From Streptococcus oralis (lineage in GTDB: Bacteria; Bacillota; Bacilli; Lactobacillales; Streptococcaceae), in assembly GCF_023611505.1 (NCBI RefSeq), contig NZ_CP097843.1:992001-1056000 (forward strand): a stretch of DNA of 64,000 nt. The letters are read 5' to 3'. Positions 56,116-64,000 of this stretch are shown in pieces (position 1 is the stretch's first letter; every line of letters begins with the position of its first letter). Under the pieces are notes generated by a model. The model was given only the letters and a program-made list of their open reading frames with translations, was not told where the DNA came from and did not search any database. The position numbers and the translations under genes were made by a program.

Positions 56116-57201
56116 CTATTCTGGGATTTGTTGGGTGATACAGTGGATATTGCCACCACCTAAGAGAATATCTCTGGCTGGTATTCCGACAACTTTACGG
56201 TCTGGGAAACACTTACTGAGAATATCTAAAGCCACTTGGTCGTTTACATCCTCAAACTGGGGAACCAAGACAGACTTGTTGGCAATATAGAAATTGGCAT
56301 AGGAAGCCGCAAGACGTTCACCCGCATAGCGCTCTTCTTCCCCCTCTTCATAGATGTAGCCTGGCAAATCCTCTTCGGTTACAAGTTGATGAAGCGCTGG
56401 GATTGGCAATTTATGAATAGTGAAGGGACGACCTTTTGCATCTGTTTCCATTTCTAAAAGAGCAAGGTCAGCTACAGACATGGCATACTGAGGATCACTT
56501 TCGTCGTCTGTCCAAGCTAGAACAAGTTCTGCAGGGCCAACAAAAGCAGCAACATTGTCAACGTGTTCATTGGTTTCGTCCTGATAAATACCATAGGGAA
56601 GCCAGATAACTTTTTCAGCGCCAAGGCTTTCTAATAAGGTGTTTTCGATTTCCTCTTTACTGAGATGAGGATTGCGTCCAGGACTGAGTAGGCAACTTTC
56701 AGTCACAAGAATGGTTCCTTGACCATCGCTGTGTATGGCTCCGCCTTCTAGTACAAAAGGTTTAGCATCATAAACAGGCATTTCCAAGGCCTCAGCAAAA
56801 CGACTAGCTACTTGGTCATCTGCTTCATAGTCTTGATAAAGACCATCGACTGCACCACCCCAGGCATTGAAAGACCAATCGACTGCCAACTTTTCTCTTT
56901 TATCATTGACGAGAATAGTCGGCCCAGTATCACGCGCCCAGGCATCATTGGTAGGAATATCTAAATAAACGACCTTGTCTCCTAGATAGGACTGGGCTTC
57001 AGATAGATAGTCCTGCTCCACCAAAAGATAAACCCTTTCTCCTTCTGCTATAGTATTGATAATCTGAGTAAATGCTCTTTTGGCAGCTTTTCCTTGAAAG
57101 GGCCATGAACCTGGTCGAGTCGGCCAGATCATGAGGGTACCATGATGGGGTTCATATTCTGCTGGCATACGAAAGCCTAATTTTTTTGGACTGTCTATCA
57201 T
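56116..57201 (-). CDS. aguA: Agmatine deiminase
   Basis: Converts agmatine to N-carbamoylputrescine and ammonia. The 361-residue guanidino-group-modifying enzyme has the N-terminal [18 protein letters not shown], the WARDTGPT substrate motif, [11 protein letters not shown], and the active-site Cys in GGGNIHCIT near residue 355. Its start overlaps nspC by 4 bases (ATGA). Confidence 0.96.
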   Translation of the reverse strand: MIDSPKKLGFRMPAEYEPHHGTLMIWPTRPGSWPFQGKAAKRAFTQIINTIAEGERVYLLVEQDYLSEAQSYLGDKVVYLDIPTNDAWARDTGPTILVNDKREKLAVDWSFNAWGGAVDGLYQDYEADDQVASRFAEALEMPVYDAKPFVLEGGAIHSDGQGTILVTESCLLSPGRNPHLSKEEIENTLLESLGAEKVIWLPYGIYQDETNEHVDNVAAFVGPAELVLAWTDDESDPQYAMSVADLALLEMETDAKGRPFTIHKLPIPALHQLVTEEDLPGYIYEEGEEERYAGERLAASYANFYIANKSVLVPQFEDVNDQVALDILSKCFPDRKVVGIPARDILLGGGNIHCITQQIPE

Positions 57202-58325
57202 GATAATCTCCCTTTAAAGTCTTGATAGCCGAAGGCTTTGACTAAGCTGCAGTCCCCCTGCTCGTTCATAAGATAGAGACTTGGCAAGCCAATACCGTTA
57301 AAGGTATTATTTTTAACAAAAGAATAAATGGCCATATCTTCAAAATAAAGTCTGTCTCCTATTTGAACTGGACTTTCAAAGCTATAATCGCCAATCACAT
57401 CTCCCGTCAGGCAGGTATTGGAAGAAAGTCTATAAGTATGGGCTTTTTTCTGCGCCTCAAATCCATTTCTCAAAGGTGGACGATAGGGCATCTCAAGTAC
57501 ATCAGGCATATGGCAGGTCGCAGAGGCGTCTAAAATCAAGATCTCCATACCGTTTTCGACAATATCCAATACTTCAGTTGCTAGATAACCCGCATTGAGC
57601 GCAATGGCTTCACCCGGCTCGATATAGACTTCAAGGTTGTAAGTTTCTCGGATACGCTTGATTTCAGAAATCAGCAAATCTACATCATAATCTTCTCTTG
57701 TGATGTGGTGTCCGCCACCCATATTGAGCCATTTTACCTCATGTAAATAAGGACCAAACTGCGCTTCTACTGCTTTCAAAGTTGTCTCTAAATCCTCTGA
57801 ACCTTGCTCGCAAAGGGTATGAAAATGAAGACCATCCACTAAATCCAACAAATCACTAGGGATTTTATCAAGTGTCACACCAAAACGAGAGCCAGGAGCA
57901 CAAGGGTCATAAAGCGCGTGGTCACCCTGCGTTGAACATTGAGGATTGAGACGCAAACCGACACTGATACCAGCCGCTCGATAACGAGGACCATGTTTAC
58001 GCAACTGTCTCTCCGAATTAAAGACAATATGGTCTGTAATTTCAAGTAATTCCTCCAAGTCCGCATCCTTGAAAGCTGGAGCAAAGACATGGACTTCCCC
58101 CGGGAATTCTTCTCTAGCTAGCTTGGCCTCATAGAGACCACTTGCAGTTGTACCAGATAGGTACTGGCTAATCAATGGATAGGTTTTGTAGAGAGAATAT
58201 GCCTTCTGGGCTAGTAAAACCTTGCAACCGGCTTCTTCTTGTACATATTGTAAAATGCGACAGTTGGCCTCTAACTTTGCTAAGTCAATGACGTAAGCTG
58301 GTGTTGGTACATGTTCTAGCTTCAT
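57198..58325 (-). CDS. nspC: Carboxynorspermidine decarboxylase
   Basis: Decarboxylates carboxyspermidine/carboxynorspermidine to spermidine/norspermidine. The 375-residue PLP-dependent enzyme (alanine-racemase-like fold) has the PLP Lys in [12 protein letters not shown], the LHFHTLCEQ substrate region, GGGHH and the C-terminal [11 protein letters not shown] with its active-site region. It overlaps aguA by 4 bases and the gene before it by one base (TAATG). Confidence 0.94.
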   Translation of the reverse strand: MKLEHVPTPAYVIDLAKLEANCRILQYVQEEAGCKVLLAQKAYSLYKTYPLISQYLSGTTASGLYEAKLAREEFPGEVHVFAPAFKDADLEELLEITDHIVFNSERQLRKHGPRYRAAGISVGLRLNPQCSTQGDHALYDPCAPGSRFGVTLDKIPSDLLDLVDGLHFHTLCEQGSEDLETTLKAVEAQFGPYLHEVKWLNMGGGHHITREDYDVDLLISEIKRIRETYNLEVYIEPGEAIALNAGYLATEVLDIVENGMEILILDASATCHMPDVLEMPYRPPLRNGFEAQKKAHTYRLSSNTCLTGDVIGDYSFESPVQIGDRLYFEDMAIYSFVKNNTFNGIGLPSLYLMNEQGDCSLVKAFGYQDFKGRLS

Positions 58326-59584
58326 TAGTCCACCATTTGTGGATTTTCAACCACAACCCAAGGTAAGCCATACTCATTCAAAGCTTCCATGAATGGATCT
58401 GGATCCAATTCTTCAAGGTTGTAAACTCCAGGTTGTTTCCAAGTACCGTTTATAACTAATTTTGTCCCAATCATAGCTGGAACGCCTGTAGTGTAAGAAA
58501 TTGCTTGTGAACCAACTTCTGCGTAACATTTCTGATGGTCGCAAACATTGTAGATATAGATAGTCTTTTCAACGCCATCTTTGACACCTGTAAAGATACA
58601 ACCGATATTGGTTTTACCAACCGTGCGTGGACCAAGGCTTGCAGGATCTGGAAGCAAAGCTTTTAAGAATTGAATCGGAACGATGTCTTGTCCATTAAAG
58701 TTAATGGTATCCGTGCGAAGGAGACCAACGTTTGCCAAGCATTTCATGTGCGTGAGATAAGATTGACCAAAGGTCATAAAGAAACGTATCCGTTTGACTC
58801 CAGGAATGTTTTTGGCAAGTGATTCGATTTCTTCATGGTGAAGGAGATACATATCTTTTTGTCCAACTTGAGGGAAATCATACTCACGCTTGATAGACAT
58901 AGCTTCGACTTCGACCCATTTTCCATCTTCCCAGTAAGAACCTGGTGCAGAAACCTCGCGGAGATTGATTTCTGGGTTAAAGTTTGTCGCAAATGGATAA
59001 CCGTGGTCACCACCATTACAGTCTAAAATGTCGATATAGTGGATTTTATCAAAGTAATGTTTGAGAGCATAGGCTGAAAAGACACTAGTCACACCTGGGT
59101 CAAAACCAGATCCAAGCAGAGCTGTCAAGCCTGCTTCTTTGAATTTCTCCTGATAAGCCCACTGCCATGAATAATCAAAGTAGGCTGTAAAACCAAGTTC
59201 CTTGCAGCGTTTTTCGTAGATGGCACGCCACTCAGGATCTTCTGTATCCTCTGCCTCGTAGTTAGCTGTGTCGATATAGTGAACTCCAGTCGCTAAACAA
59301 GCGTCCATAATGGTCAAGTCTTGGTATGGTAAAGCTACGTTCAAAACGGCTTCTGGCTTGTAGCTTTCAATCAAGGCAATCACTTCTTCAACCTTGTCAG
59401 CGTCAAGGGCAGCTGTCTCAATCTTTGTACTTGTTTTGCCTTCCAGTTTAGCCTTCAAGTCATCACATTTTGACTTGGTACGGCTAGCAATCATAATCTC
59501 TGTAAAGGTTTCGCTATCTTGGCAAATCTTTGAAATAGCAACTTGGGCAACGCCCCCACATCCGATAACTAATAAACGACTCAT
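58325..59584 (-). CDS. Carboxynorspermidine synthase (saccharopine dehydrogenase family)
   Basis: A 419-residue NADPH-dependent reductase with the N-terminal Rossmann motif VIGCGGVAQVA. It belongs to the saccharopine dehydrogenase-like family and is often annotated as lys1. Here its position directly before nspC indicates the carboxy(nor)spermidine route: putrescine plus aspartate-semialdehyde reduced to carboxyspermidine. Lysine biosynthesis via saccharopine is not expected in streptococci. It overlaps speE by 4 bases. Confidence 0.9.
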   Translation of the reverse strand: MSRLLVIGCGGVAQVAISKICQDSETFTEIMIASRTKSKCDDLKAKLEGKTSTKIETAALDADKVEEVIALIESYKPEAVLNVALPYQDLTIMDACLATGVHYIDTANYEAEDTEDPEWRAIYEKRCKELGFTAYFDYSWQWAYQEKFKEAGLTALLGSGFDPGVTSVFSAYALKHYFDKIHYIDILDCNGGDHGYPFATNFNPEINLREVSAPGSYWEDGKWVEVEAMSIKREYDFPQVGQKDMYLLHHEEIESLAKNIPGVKRIRFFMTFGQSYLTHMKCLANVGLLRTDTINFNGQDIVPIQFLKALLPDPASLGPRTVGKTNIGCIFTGVKDGVEKTIYIYNVCDHQKCYAEVGSQAISYTTGVPAMIGTKLVINGTWKQPGVYNLEELDPDPFMEALNEYGLPWVVVENPQMVD

Positions 59585-60441
59585 TTTTTTCCTTCCTCTT
59601 CTTCTAAAATGTCCTCTACATACTTGGGCAACATAAAGGCTCCCACATGTAAGTTTGCAGTGTAGTATTCTGTGAAAAGCTGGCGTTTTTTCCAGCCTTC
59701 CTTGTCAAAATCTTTGACAGGGTGGTATTTTTTCGATGCAAATCCAAACAACCAATAGCCCGCTGGACTGGTTGGGATATGGGCCTGATAAACCCGACTG
59801 ATTGGAAATGCTTGATTGACCTTGCGGTGCATGCTTCGGCAAGCTGACTCATCTTCGTCAAAGAAAGGACTACCATGCTGATAGATCATGATTCCGTCTT
59901 CTTTCAAGGCCCTGAAACTGTTTCCGTAAAATTCCTTGGTAAAGAGCCCTTCCGTATGTCCAAATGGATCTGTCGCATCGTTGATGATAATATCGTAATC
60001 ATCCTCGCAGTTTCGCAAAAAGCGTAGCCCATTTTGGTAGTAAATGGTAACACGAGGATCGTCTAGCCCTGCGGCAAAATCTGGGAAATACTCACGACAA
60101 ACCTCAACTAGCATCTCATCTGGTTCCACAATATCGATTTGTTCCAGTTCAGGATAGAGGGTTAATACTTGGGCAACACCACCGTCACCACCCCCAATAA
60201 CCAATACTTTCTTAGGATTAGGATGGACAGCCATGGGTACGTGGACGGTCATTTCATTGTAAACAAAATCATCTGCATCTGAAAACAAGACATGCCCATT
60301 TAAGATCAATATCTTTCCAAAAGCTGGTGTATCCAAAACTTCGATATCCTGCCATTCACTTTTACCAGCGTAGAGTTGCTTGGCGGTTCTCAGGGACAAT
60401 TTCACATCTGGAGTATGAACTTCAGAAAACCATAAATCCAT
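59581..60441 (-). CDS. speE: Spermidine synthase
   Basis: Transfers the aminopropyl group from decarboxylated S-adenosylmethionine to putrescine. The 286-residue protein has the SAM-binding VIGGGDGGVAQVL and the catalytic region INDATDPFGHTEGLF with the key Asp residues. No SAM decarboxylase gene is seen in this window. It starts one base after the speA stop and overlaps the next gene by 4 bases. Confidence 0.95.
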   Translation of the reverse strand: MDLWFSEVHTPDVKLSLRTAKQLYAGKSEWQDIEVLDTPAFGKILILNGHVLFSDADDFVYNEMTVHVPMAVHPNPKKVLVIGGGDGGVAQVLTLYPELEQIDIVEPDEMLVEVCREYFPDFAAGLDDPRVTIYYQNGLRFLRNCEDDYDIIINDATDPFGHTEGLFTKEFYGNSFRALKEDGIMIYQHGSPFFDEDESACRSMHRKVNQAFPISRVYQAHIPTSPAGYWLFGFASKKYHPVKDFDKEGWKKRQLFTEYYTANLHVGAFMLPKYVEDILEEEEGKK

Positions 60442-61902
60442 CTAGTTCTCCTTTCTCTCAATAACATTAATGCGATTGACCTCTGGATCTTCCGTCCCTT
60501 GGAGAGAGCAACCACGTTCCTTGGCAAATTGGATATAGTCTACAATTTCACGTGTAATGCGTTCACCAGGAGCCAAGATAGGAATGCCTGGAGGGTAACA
60601 CATGACAAATTCCCCACAGACTTGTCCAACAGACTGGTCCAGGGTCAAACTTCTTCTCTCTGAATAGAAGGCTTCTTGAGGAGACAGTACCAACTCAGGC
60701 TGGATATATTCTCCAGCAATCAAATCTTTTCCATCCCTTGAGTAGAGTCTCTTGATATCAGCTAAAGCACCAACTAAACGTTCAATGTCTTGGATGCGGT
60801 CACCGATTGAAATGTAGGCCAATATATTGCCAATATCCCCAAATTCAATCTGAATATCGTATTCGTCTCGTAGGAGATCATAAACCTCGATCCCTGTTAA
60901 GCCAATACCCTGAGTGTAAACGGACAGCTTGGTTACATCAAAATCACAAACAGACACACCGTCTATCAACTCTTTTGAGTAGGCATAGTAGCCACCTATG
61001 GCATTTATTTCACGACGAGCATACTCGGATAGCTCAATAACTTTCTCAAAAGACTCTTTTCCACGAAGAGCCAAGTTTCGTCGAGAAATATCCAAACTAG
61101 CCATAAGTAAGTAAGATGCAGATGTAGACTGGGTCAGGTTGATAATCTGACGAACGTACTCAGGATTCATCTGCTCCCCGATAAGAAGGATGGAGCTCTG
61201 GGTCAAACTCCCACCAGACTTATGCATAGAAACCGCCGCCATATCAGCGCCAGCATCCATAGCAGACAGTGGCAATTTGTCTGTAAAATGCAAATGCGCT
61301 CCATGGGCTTCATCCACTAAAACCAGCATGCCCGCTTCATGACCCATTTCCGTTAAACCCTTGAGGTCTGAACAAATTCCATAGTAAGTAGGATTGTTAA
61401 TCAAAATGGCCTTGGCATCTGGATGTTCCTTAATGGCCTGGGCAACACGGTCATTTTCAAGACCTAAAGCGATGCCGATTTTAGGATCTACACTCATCTC
61501 GATATAGATGGGAATGGCACCACATAGAACCAGCGCATTGATAGCAGATTTGTGAACGTTCCGTGGCAGAATAATCTTATCTCCCGCCTTGCAGGTGGAA
61601 AGAATCATGGTTTGAACAGATGATGTTGTTCCACCAATCATGAGAAAGGCATGCGCTGCTCCAAAAGCATCCGCAGCCAGCTCCTCTGCATCCCGAATAA
61701 TCGAAATGGGATGACCTAGATTATCCAAGGGTTTCATCGAATTGACATCAATGCCAACACATTTTTCTCCTAATAGTTCGACAAGTTCTGGATTTCCTCG
61801 TCCGCGTTTGTGACCTGGTACATCAAAGGGAACAATCCTTTTCTTGCGTAGCTTGACCAAGGCCTCGTAAATTGGGGCTTGGTTTTGATCTAACTTCTTC
61901 AA
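60442..61902 (-). CDS. speA: Arginine (or lysine) decarboxylase, PLP fold I, first gene of polyamine operon
   Basis: A 486-residue short-form Orn/Lys/Arg decarboxylase (aspartate-aminotransferase fold). The PLP-binding Lys is in SMHKSGGSLTQSS, with DEAHGAHLHF in front and the C-terminal YPPGIPILAPGE. Often annotated as lysine decarboxylase (cad), but the downstream agmatine genes aguA-aguB make arginine the likely substrate. The start is TTG at 61902 with AAGGAG 7 bases away. An extended -10 (TGCTAAAAT, - strand) lies just upstream, and a hairpin terminator of a separate upstream RNA is ~65 bases away. Confidence 0.9.
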   Translation of the reverse strand: MKKLDQNQAPIYEALVKLRKKRIVPFDVPGHKRGRGNPELVELLGEKCVGIDVNSMKPLDNLGHPISIIRDAEELAADAFGAAHAFLMIGGTTSSVQTMILSTCKAGDKIILPRNVHKSAINALVLCGAIPIYIEMSVDPKIGIALGLENDRVAQAIKEHPDAKAILINNPTYYGICSDLKGLTEMGHEAGMLVLVDEAHGAHLHFTDKLPLSAMDAGADMAAVSMHKSGGSLTQSSILLIGEQMNPEYVRQIINLTQSTSASYLLMASLDISRRNLALRGKESFEKVIELSEYARREINAIGGYYAYSKELIDGVSVCDFDVTKLSVYTQGIGLTGIEVYDLLRDEYDIQIEFGDIGNILAYISIGDRIQDIERLVGALADIKRLYSRDGKDLIAGEYIQPELVLSPQEAFYSERRSLTLDQSVGQVCGEFVMCYPPGIPILAPGERITREIVDYIQFAKERGCSLQGTEDPEVNRINVIERKEN

Positions 61903-61920
61903 GACATACTCCTTTACCGT

Positions 61921-61929
61921 ATTTTAGCA
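61921..61929 (-). promoter_or_regulatory. Candidate speA promoter (extended -10)
   Basis: On the - strand TGCTAAAAT with TAAAAT at 61926-61921, about 19 bases before the TTG start; the -35 is poor. It would let the operon be transcribed independently of the upstream RNA. Confidence 0.5.
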
Positions 61930-61966
61930 CCTCAAGAAGATAAAGGCGACTAAAGGTTGACTTATG

Positions 61967-61993
61967 AAAAAAGAGCAGGTTTTCACCTGCTCT
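61967..61993 (-). terminator. Terminator of the upstream structured RNA
   Basis: On the - strand AGAGCAGG and CCTGCTCT form a stem closed by a short GUGAAAA loop, followed by six T. Confidence 0.92.
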
Positions 61994-62293
61994 GCAATCT
62001 TCTGACGTTTGTATTTTGGTTTCTGTTGAGTATGTCTGTTCCTGATGTTTCCTAACTCTCTAGTAGCAAATATTACGTACTTTATTGATCGTTTCACAAG
62101 ATGACGTGTGCTTTCACCACACTAAAATTTATGAATTAGGACAAGTGTCCTAACATCAACTTATAAAAGTAGGCTTTTAACCCTATCAATAATGTGGCTT
62201 TTCAACCACGCTTCGGCATTCAACCCTGCCTGTCCGTAGGCATTTTTTACTCGGGTTTATATTTGCTAGAAAACATCATCTCATTTTCTAAGC
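61967..62293 (-). ncRNA. Candidate ~330-nt structured non-coding RNA
   Basis: A stretch without plausible ORFs, bounded by a near-consensus promoter upstream and an intrinsic terminator downstream. Pairings include a 10-bp long-range helix (62064-62073 with 62259-62268), hairpins TTAGGAC/GTCCTAA (62136-62153), GTGTG/CACAC (62106-62122), GTGGCT/AACCAC with a GAAA-type loop (62194-62209) and TGCCT/AGGCA (62227-62242) enclosed by AACCC/GGGTT. TGATGTT at 62043 can pair with 62152 or with 62272, so alternative folds are possible. I do not see hallmarks of RNase P, tmRNA, SRP or 6S RNA. It could be free-standing or act as leader of the polyamine operon. Confidence 0.65.
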
Positions 62294-62299
62294 CTTATA

Positions 62300-62328
62300 A
62301 CTATATCATGTTTATAAGAGCTTGTAAA
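62300..62328 (-). promoter_or_regulatory. Strong promoter of the structured RNA
   Basis: On the - strand TTTACA (62328-62323), 17-base spacer, TATAGT (62305-62300) with a TGA extension. Transcription should begin near 62293. Confidence 0.75.
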
Positions 62329-62421
62329 GGATTTTGAGAAACTTTTTTAAACAATTTCTTTTTTTGTTCGCAAAATGGTATTTAACGATAAAAAGGAATC
62401 GTTTTAAATTGAAATCAAAAT

Positions 62422-62454
62422 ACAAAAACAGGAACTAAATCGATTAGTTCCTTT
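62422..62454 (-). terminator. Terminator after the membrane protein pair
   Basis: On the - strand AGGAACTAA/TTAGTTCCT stem followed by GTTTTTG, 40 bases after the stop at 62493. The remaining gap to the RNA promoter (62329-62421) is AT-rich with nothing recognised. Confidence 0.8.
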
Positions 62455-62492
62455 GTTGAATCGTAAGTATAGTCAGTTATTCAAAATCTTAT

Positions 62493-63509
62493 CTACTTAT
62501 CTCGTGCTACTTGAACAGCTAGTTCAAAATCAGTCATCATATAATTTTCATCTAGGCGGATGAGACCATAGTACTCATTCCAAAATAGCGAATCACTGTT
62601 GCTGGACCACTTTAATCCATACCATAGTTGAGTGACATCACTTGTATTTGATGGTGGAATTGACCATAGATGCTTCTTGAAAGTTTCTTGAACAAGTGGA
62701 ACATCTAGTCTAGTAGTCAAGTCAAGTTCATTTAATTTGAAAGTAATAGAATGTTTTTTTGCTGCCTCAATACTGTCCTTGTTAAATCGAACCTGAATAA
62801 CCTTAGAATCTTCTATAGCCACATCATGGTCCTCAGCACCGTAAAAGGAAATACTGCCCAGTACTATGCCATCTTTTGCTAGGAGATAGGGAGCGTAAGG
62901 AACAGCATTGCTATCAAGCCTGAAACCTTTTTCGATGGTAACTGTTTTATCTCCAGGATACTTTTGGAAACTGTTACTTGTCAGGAGGTCTTCATAGTCG
63001 CTACCACCATCGCCCTGTCTTACATAGATGTCAAATCCAGCGTCCATCAGCTCACTGGATTTAGTTTCAGCTAAAATGATTTTACTTTCATTAATTTGTA
63101 AAATCGGTGCTTGAGGTGGCAAACCAATCGTGAGATTAAACATGACTCCTAATAGAAAGACAAGGAAGGTTATAAGGAGGGCGAGCATAGACTTCCCAGT
63201 TCGTTTTCTTGCATTGAAAAGGGCCATTAGAGCAGGTAGGAGGATCATTTTGGCTAAAATAGAATTCCCAACACCGCCTCTATTTAAGGTCTGAAAGGCA
63301 AAGATCCCTGCGATGGCAATCAGTGTCAGGTAGACCAAAATCTCGCCTAGACCCAGTTTTTCTGTTCGAGTTTGTTGATTTACAGGAGTTTCGTACAATG
63401 ACTGTCCATTCTCTTTCCTCTTTTTTAGAAAGAGATAAAAGCCCAGACCTAGCAGCAGATTAAAGATTGCAAAAGCAATTAAAGTACCTATAATCACTGT
63501 TCTACCCAT
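62493..63509 (-). CDS. Membrane protein of unknown function with C-terminal outer domain
   Basis: A 338-residue protein with about four membrane helices in the first ~130 residues (IIGTLIAFAIFNLLLGLGF; IGEILV-type LVYLTLIAIAGIFAF; ILLPALMALF; LLITFLVFLLGVMF), followed by a ~200-residue domain outside the membrane (GFDIYVRQGDGGSDYEDL ... WYGLKWSSNSDSLFW). I do not recognise it. It overlaps the preceding gene by 8 bases and is followed by a terminator, so the two form a small operon. Confidence 0.65.
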   Translation of the reverse strand: MGRTVIIGTLIAFAIFNLLLGLGFYLFLKKRKENGQSLYETPVNQQTRTEKLGLGEILVYLTLIAIAGIFAFQTLNRGGVGNSILAKMILLPALMALFNARKRTGKSMLALLITFLVFLLGVMFNLTIGLPPQAPILQINESKIILAETKSSELMDAGFDIYVRQGDGGSDYEDLLTSNSFQKYPGDKTVTIEKGFRLDSNAVPYAPYLLAKDGIVLGSISFYGAEDHDVAIEDSKVIQVRFNKDSIEAAKKHSITFKLNELDLTTRLDVPLVQETFKKHLWSIPPSNTSDVTQLWYGLKWSSNSDSLFWNEYYGLIRLDENYMMTDFELAVQVARDK

Positions 63510-63969
63510 GGCTCTCTACTCCTTTATGTTCTCTCTCAAATCTTATCTTACTCTTTAGTACCCAATTCCCAATCAATAAAACCAGCAAGAAGAAGGGGCC
63601 GCCTTCTATCAGCACAATGGGTAAAGCCACTAGAGCAATCATCAAAAAACTAGCTTTCTTTTGACGCCAACTACTGCCCCATTCTCCGTTTATCAGTGCC
63701 CCTAAATAGTCGATGTAGTCAGTAAACCAAGTCAATAAGGGATTTTGAAAATTATTGAGCCTTAGGTAAATGAACATAGCAGAATATAGCAAAACATAAA
63801 GAATTCCAAGGACTAGAATAATCTTTTGACTAGTTCGAGTAGCCTCTAGAACGATTTTTTCTCTCTTCTCTGGTTTTATTTCCTTGAGACTTGGATTCTT
63901 ACAAGAGAGTTTTTCAAATCTATGGTCCAGAAATCGGTAGAGATAATATTTTTTTATATCACGCTTCAT
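63502..63969 (-). CDS. Small membrane protein of unknown function
   Basis: A 155-residue protein with a basic cytoplasmic N-terminus (KRDIKKYYLYRFLDHRF), two or three membrane helices (about 50-72, 105-135) and a basic tail (KSKIRFEREHKG). It overlaps the downstream membrane protein gene by 8 bases. Its upstream control region lies beyond the window end; only 31 bases remain and hold nothing recognisable. Confidence 0.65.
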   Translation of the reverse strand: MKRDIKKYYLYRFLDHRFEKLSCKNPSLKEIKPEKREKIVLEATRTSQKIILVLGILYVLLYSAMFIYLRLNNFQNPLLTWFTDYIDYLGALINGEWGSSWRQKKASFLMIALVALPIVLIEGGPFFLLVLLIGNWVLKSKIRFEREHKGVESHG

Positions 63970-64000
63970 AAAACCCCCAATCTAGGAAAGACACTCAATT

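Noticed and set aside
61967..62293. RNase P RNA, tmRNA, SRP RNA or 6S RNA
   Set aside because: The conserved RNase P core words, a tmRNA tag reading frame and CCA-type end, and the SRP Alu/GGAA features are not seen; the fold is branched rather than one long 6S-like rod.

Overview
The window is a piece of a Streptococcus chromosome of the mitis/oralis/pneumoniae group. This rests on the gene content and order (ligA, pulA, gapN, glgBCDA, eno, pyrC, the pdh operon, xerS, rnhB, rbgA, rexAB, a speA-to-aguB polyamine operon), on the moderately AT-rich codon use, and on many extended -10 promoters (TGnTATAAT). Several proteins look clearly diverged from the S. pneumoniae versions I remember, so a commensal mitis-group species is more likely than S. 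pneumoniae; that is inference.

The window appears to be centred on the replication terminus. A dif-SL site lies at about 31.82-31.85 kb next to xerS. Almost every gene left of it is on the + strand and most genes right of it are on the - strand, as expected where two forks meet.

Layout. 0-11 kb: the end of ligA, a pullulanase, gapN, and the glycogen operon glgBCDA behind a strong promoter with a CcpA-type site. 11-24 kb: serB, glycerate kinase, a YueI protein (predicted leaderless), eno, several accessory genes (AraC/GyrI regulator, a papain-like protein, a DfsB-like protein, two genes of unknown function), a HAD phosphatase broken by one nonsense codon, then ung, mutX, pyrC and a MATE pump. 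24-31 kb: the pyruvate dehydrogenase operon with lipoate ligase. Here the lipoyl domain is on E3 rather than E2, and the pdhB-pdhC gap is packed with stem-loops and repeats. 31-37 kb: xerS, dif, and an accessory island of tandem lipase toxin modules whose reversed domain order (enzyme first, helical targeting domain last) resembles the type VII secreted toxin TslA, with two small helical partner proteins and membrane-anchored putative immunity proteins. One further module is degraded. 37-50 kb: a CPBP protease, a ClC channel, rnhB, rbgA, a mazEF pair and rexBA. 50-55 kb: a HAD phosphatase, an ABC exporter of the bacitracin/lantibiotic type, a two-component system and a TraX-like protein. 55-62 kb: a six-gene polyamine operon. 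62-64 kb: a strong candidate for a ~330-nt structured RNA and two membrane proteins.

How the genes work together. GlgC/GlgD make ADP-glucose, GlgA and GlgB build branched glycogen and PulA debranches it. GapN and Eno act in lower glycolysis, feeding pyruvate to the PDH complex, whose lipoyl group LplA can attach from scavenged lipoate. SpeA, AguA and AguB convert arginine to putrescine, while SpeE and the carboxynorspermidine pair offer two routes to spermidine. RexAB and XerS serve recombination and chromosome dimer resolution. The most notable items are the dif-proximal toxin array, the xerS promoter embedded in dif, and the unassigned structured RNA.
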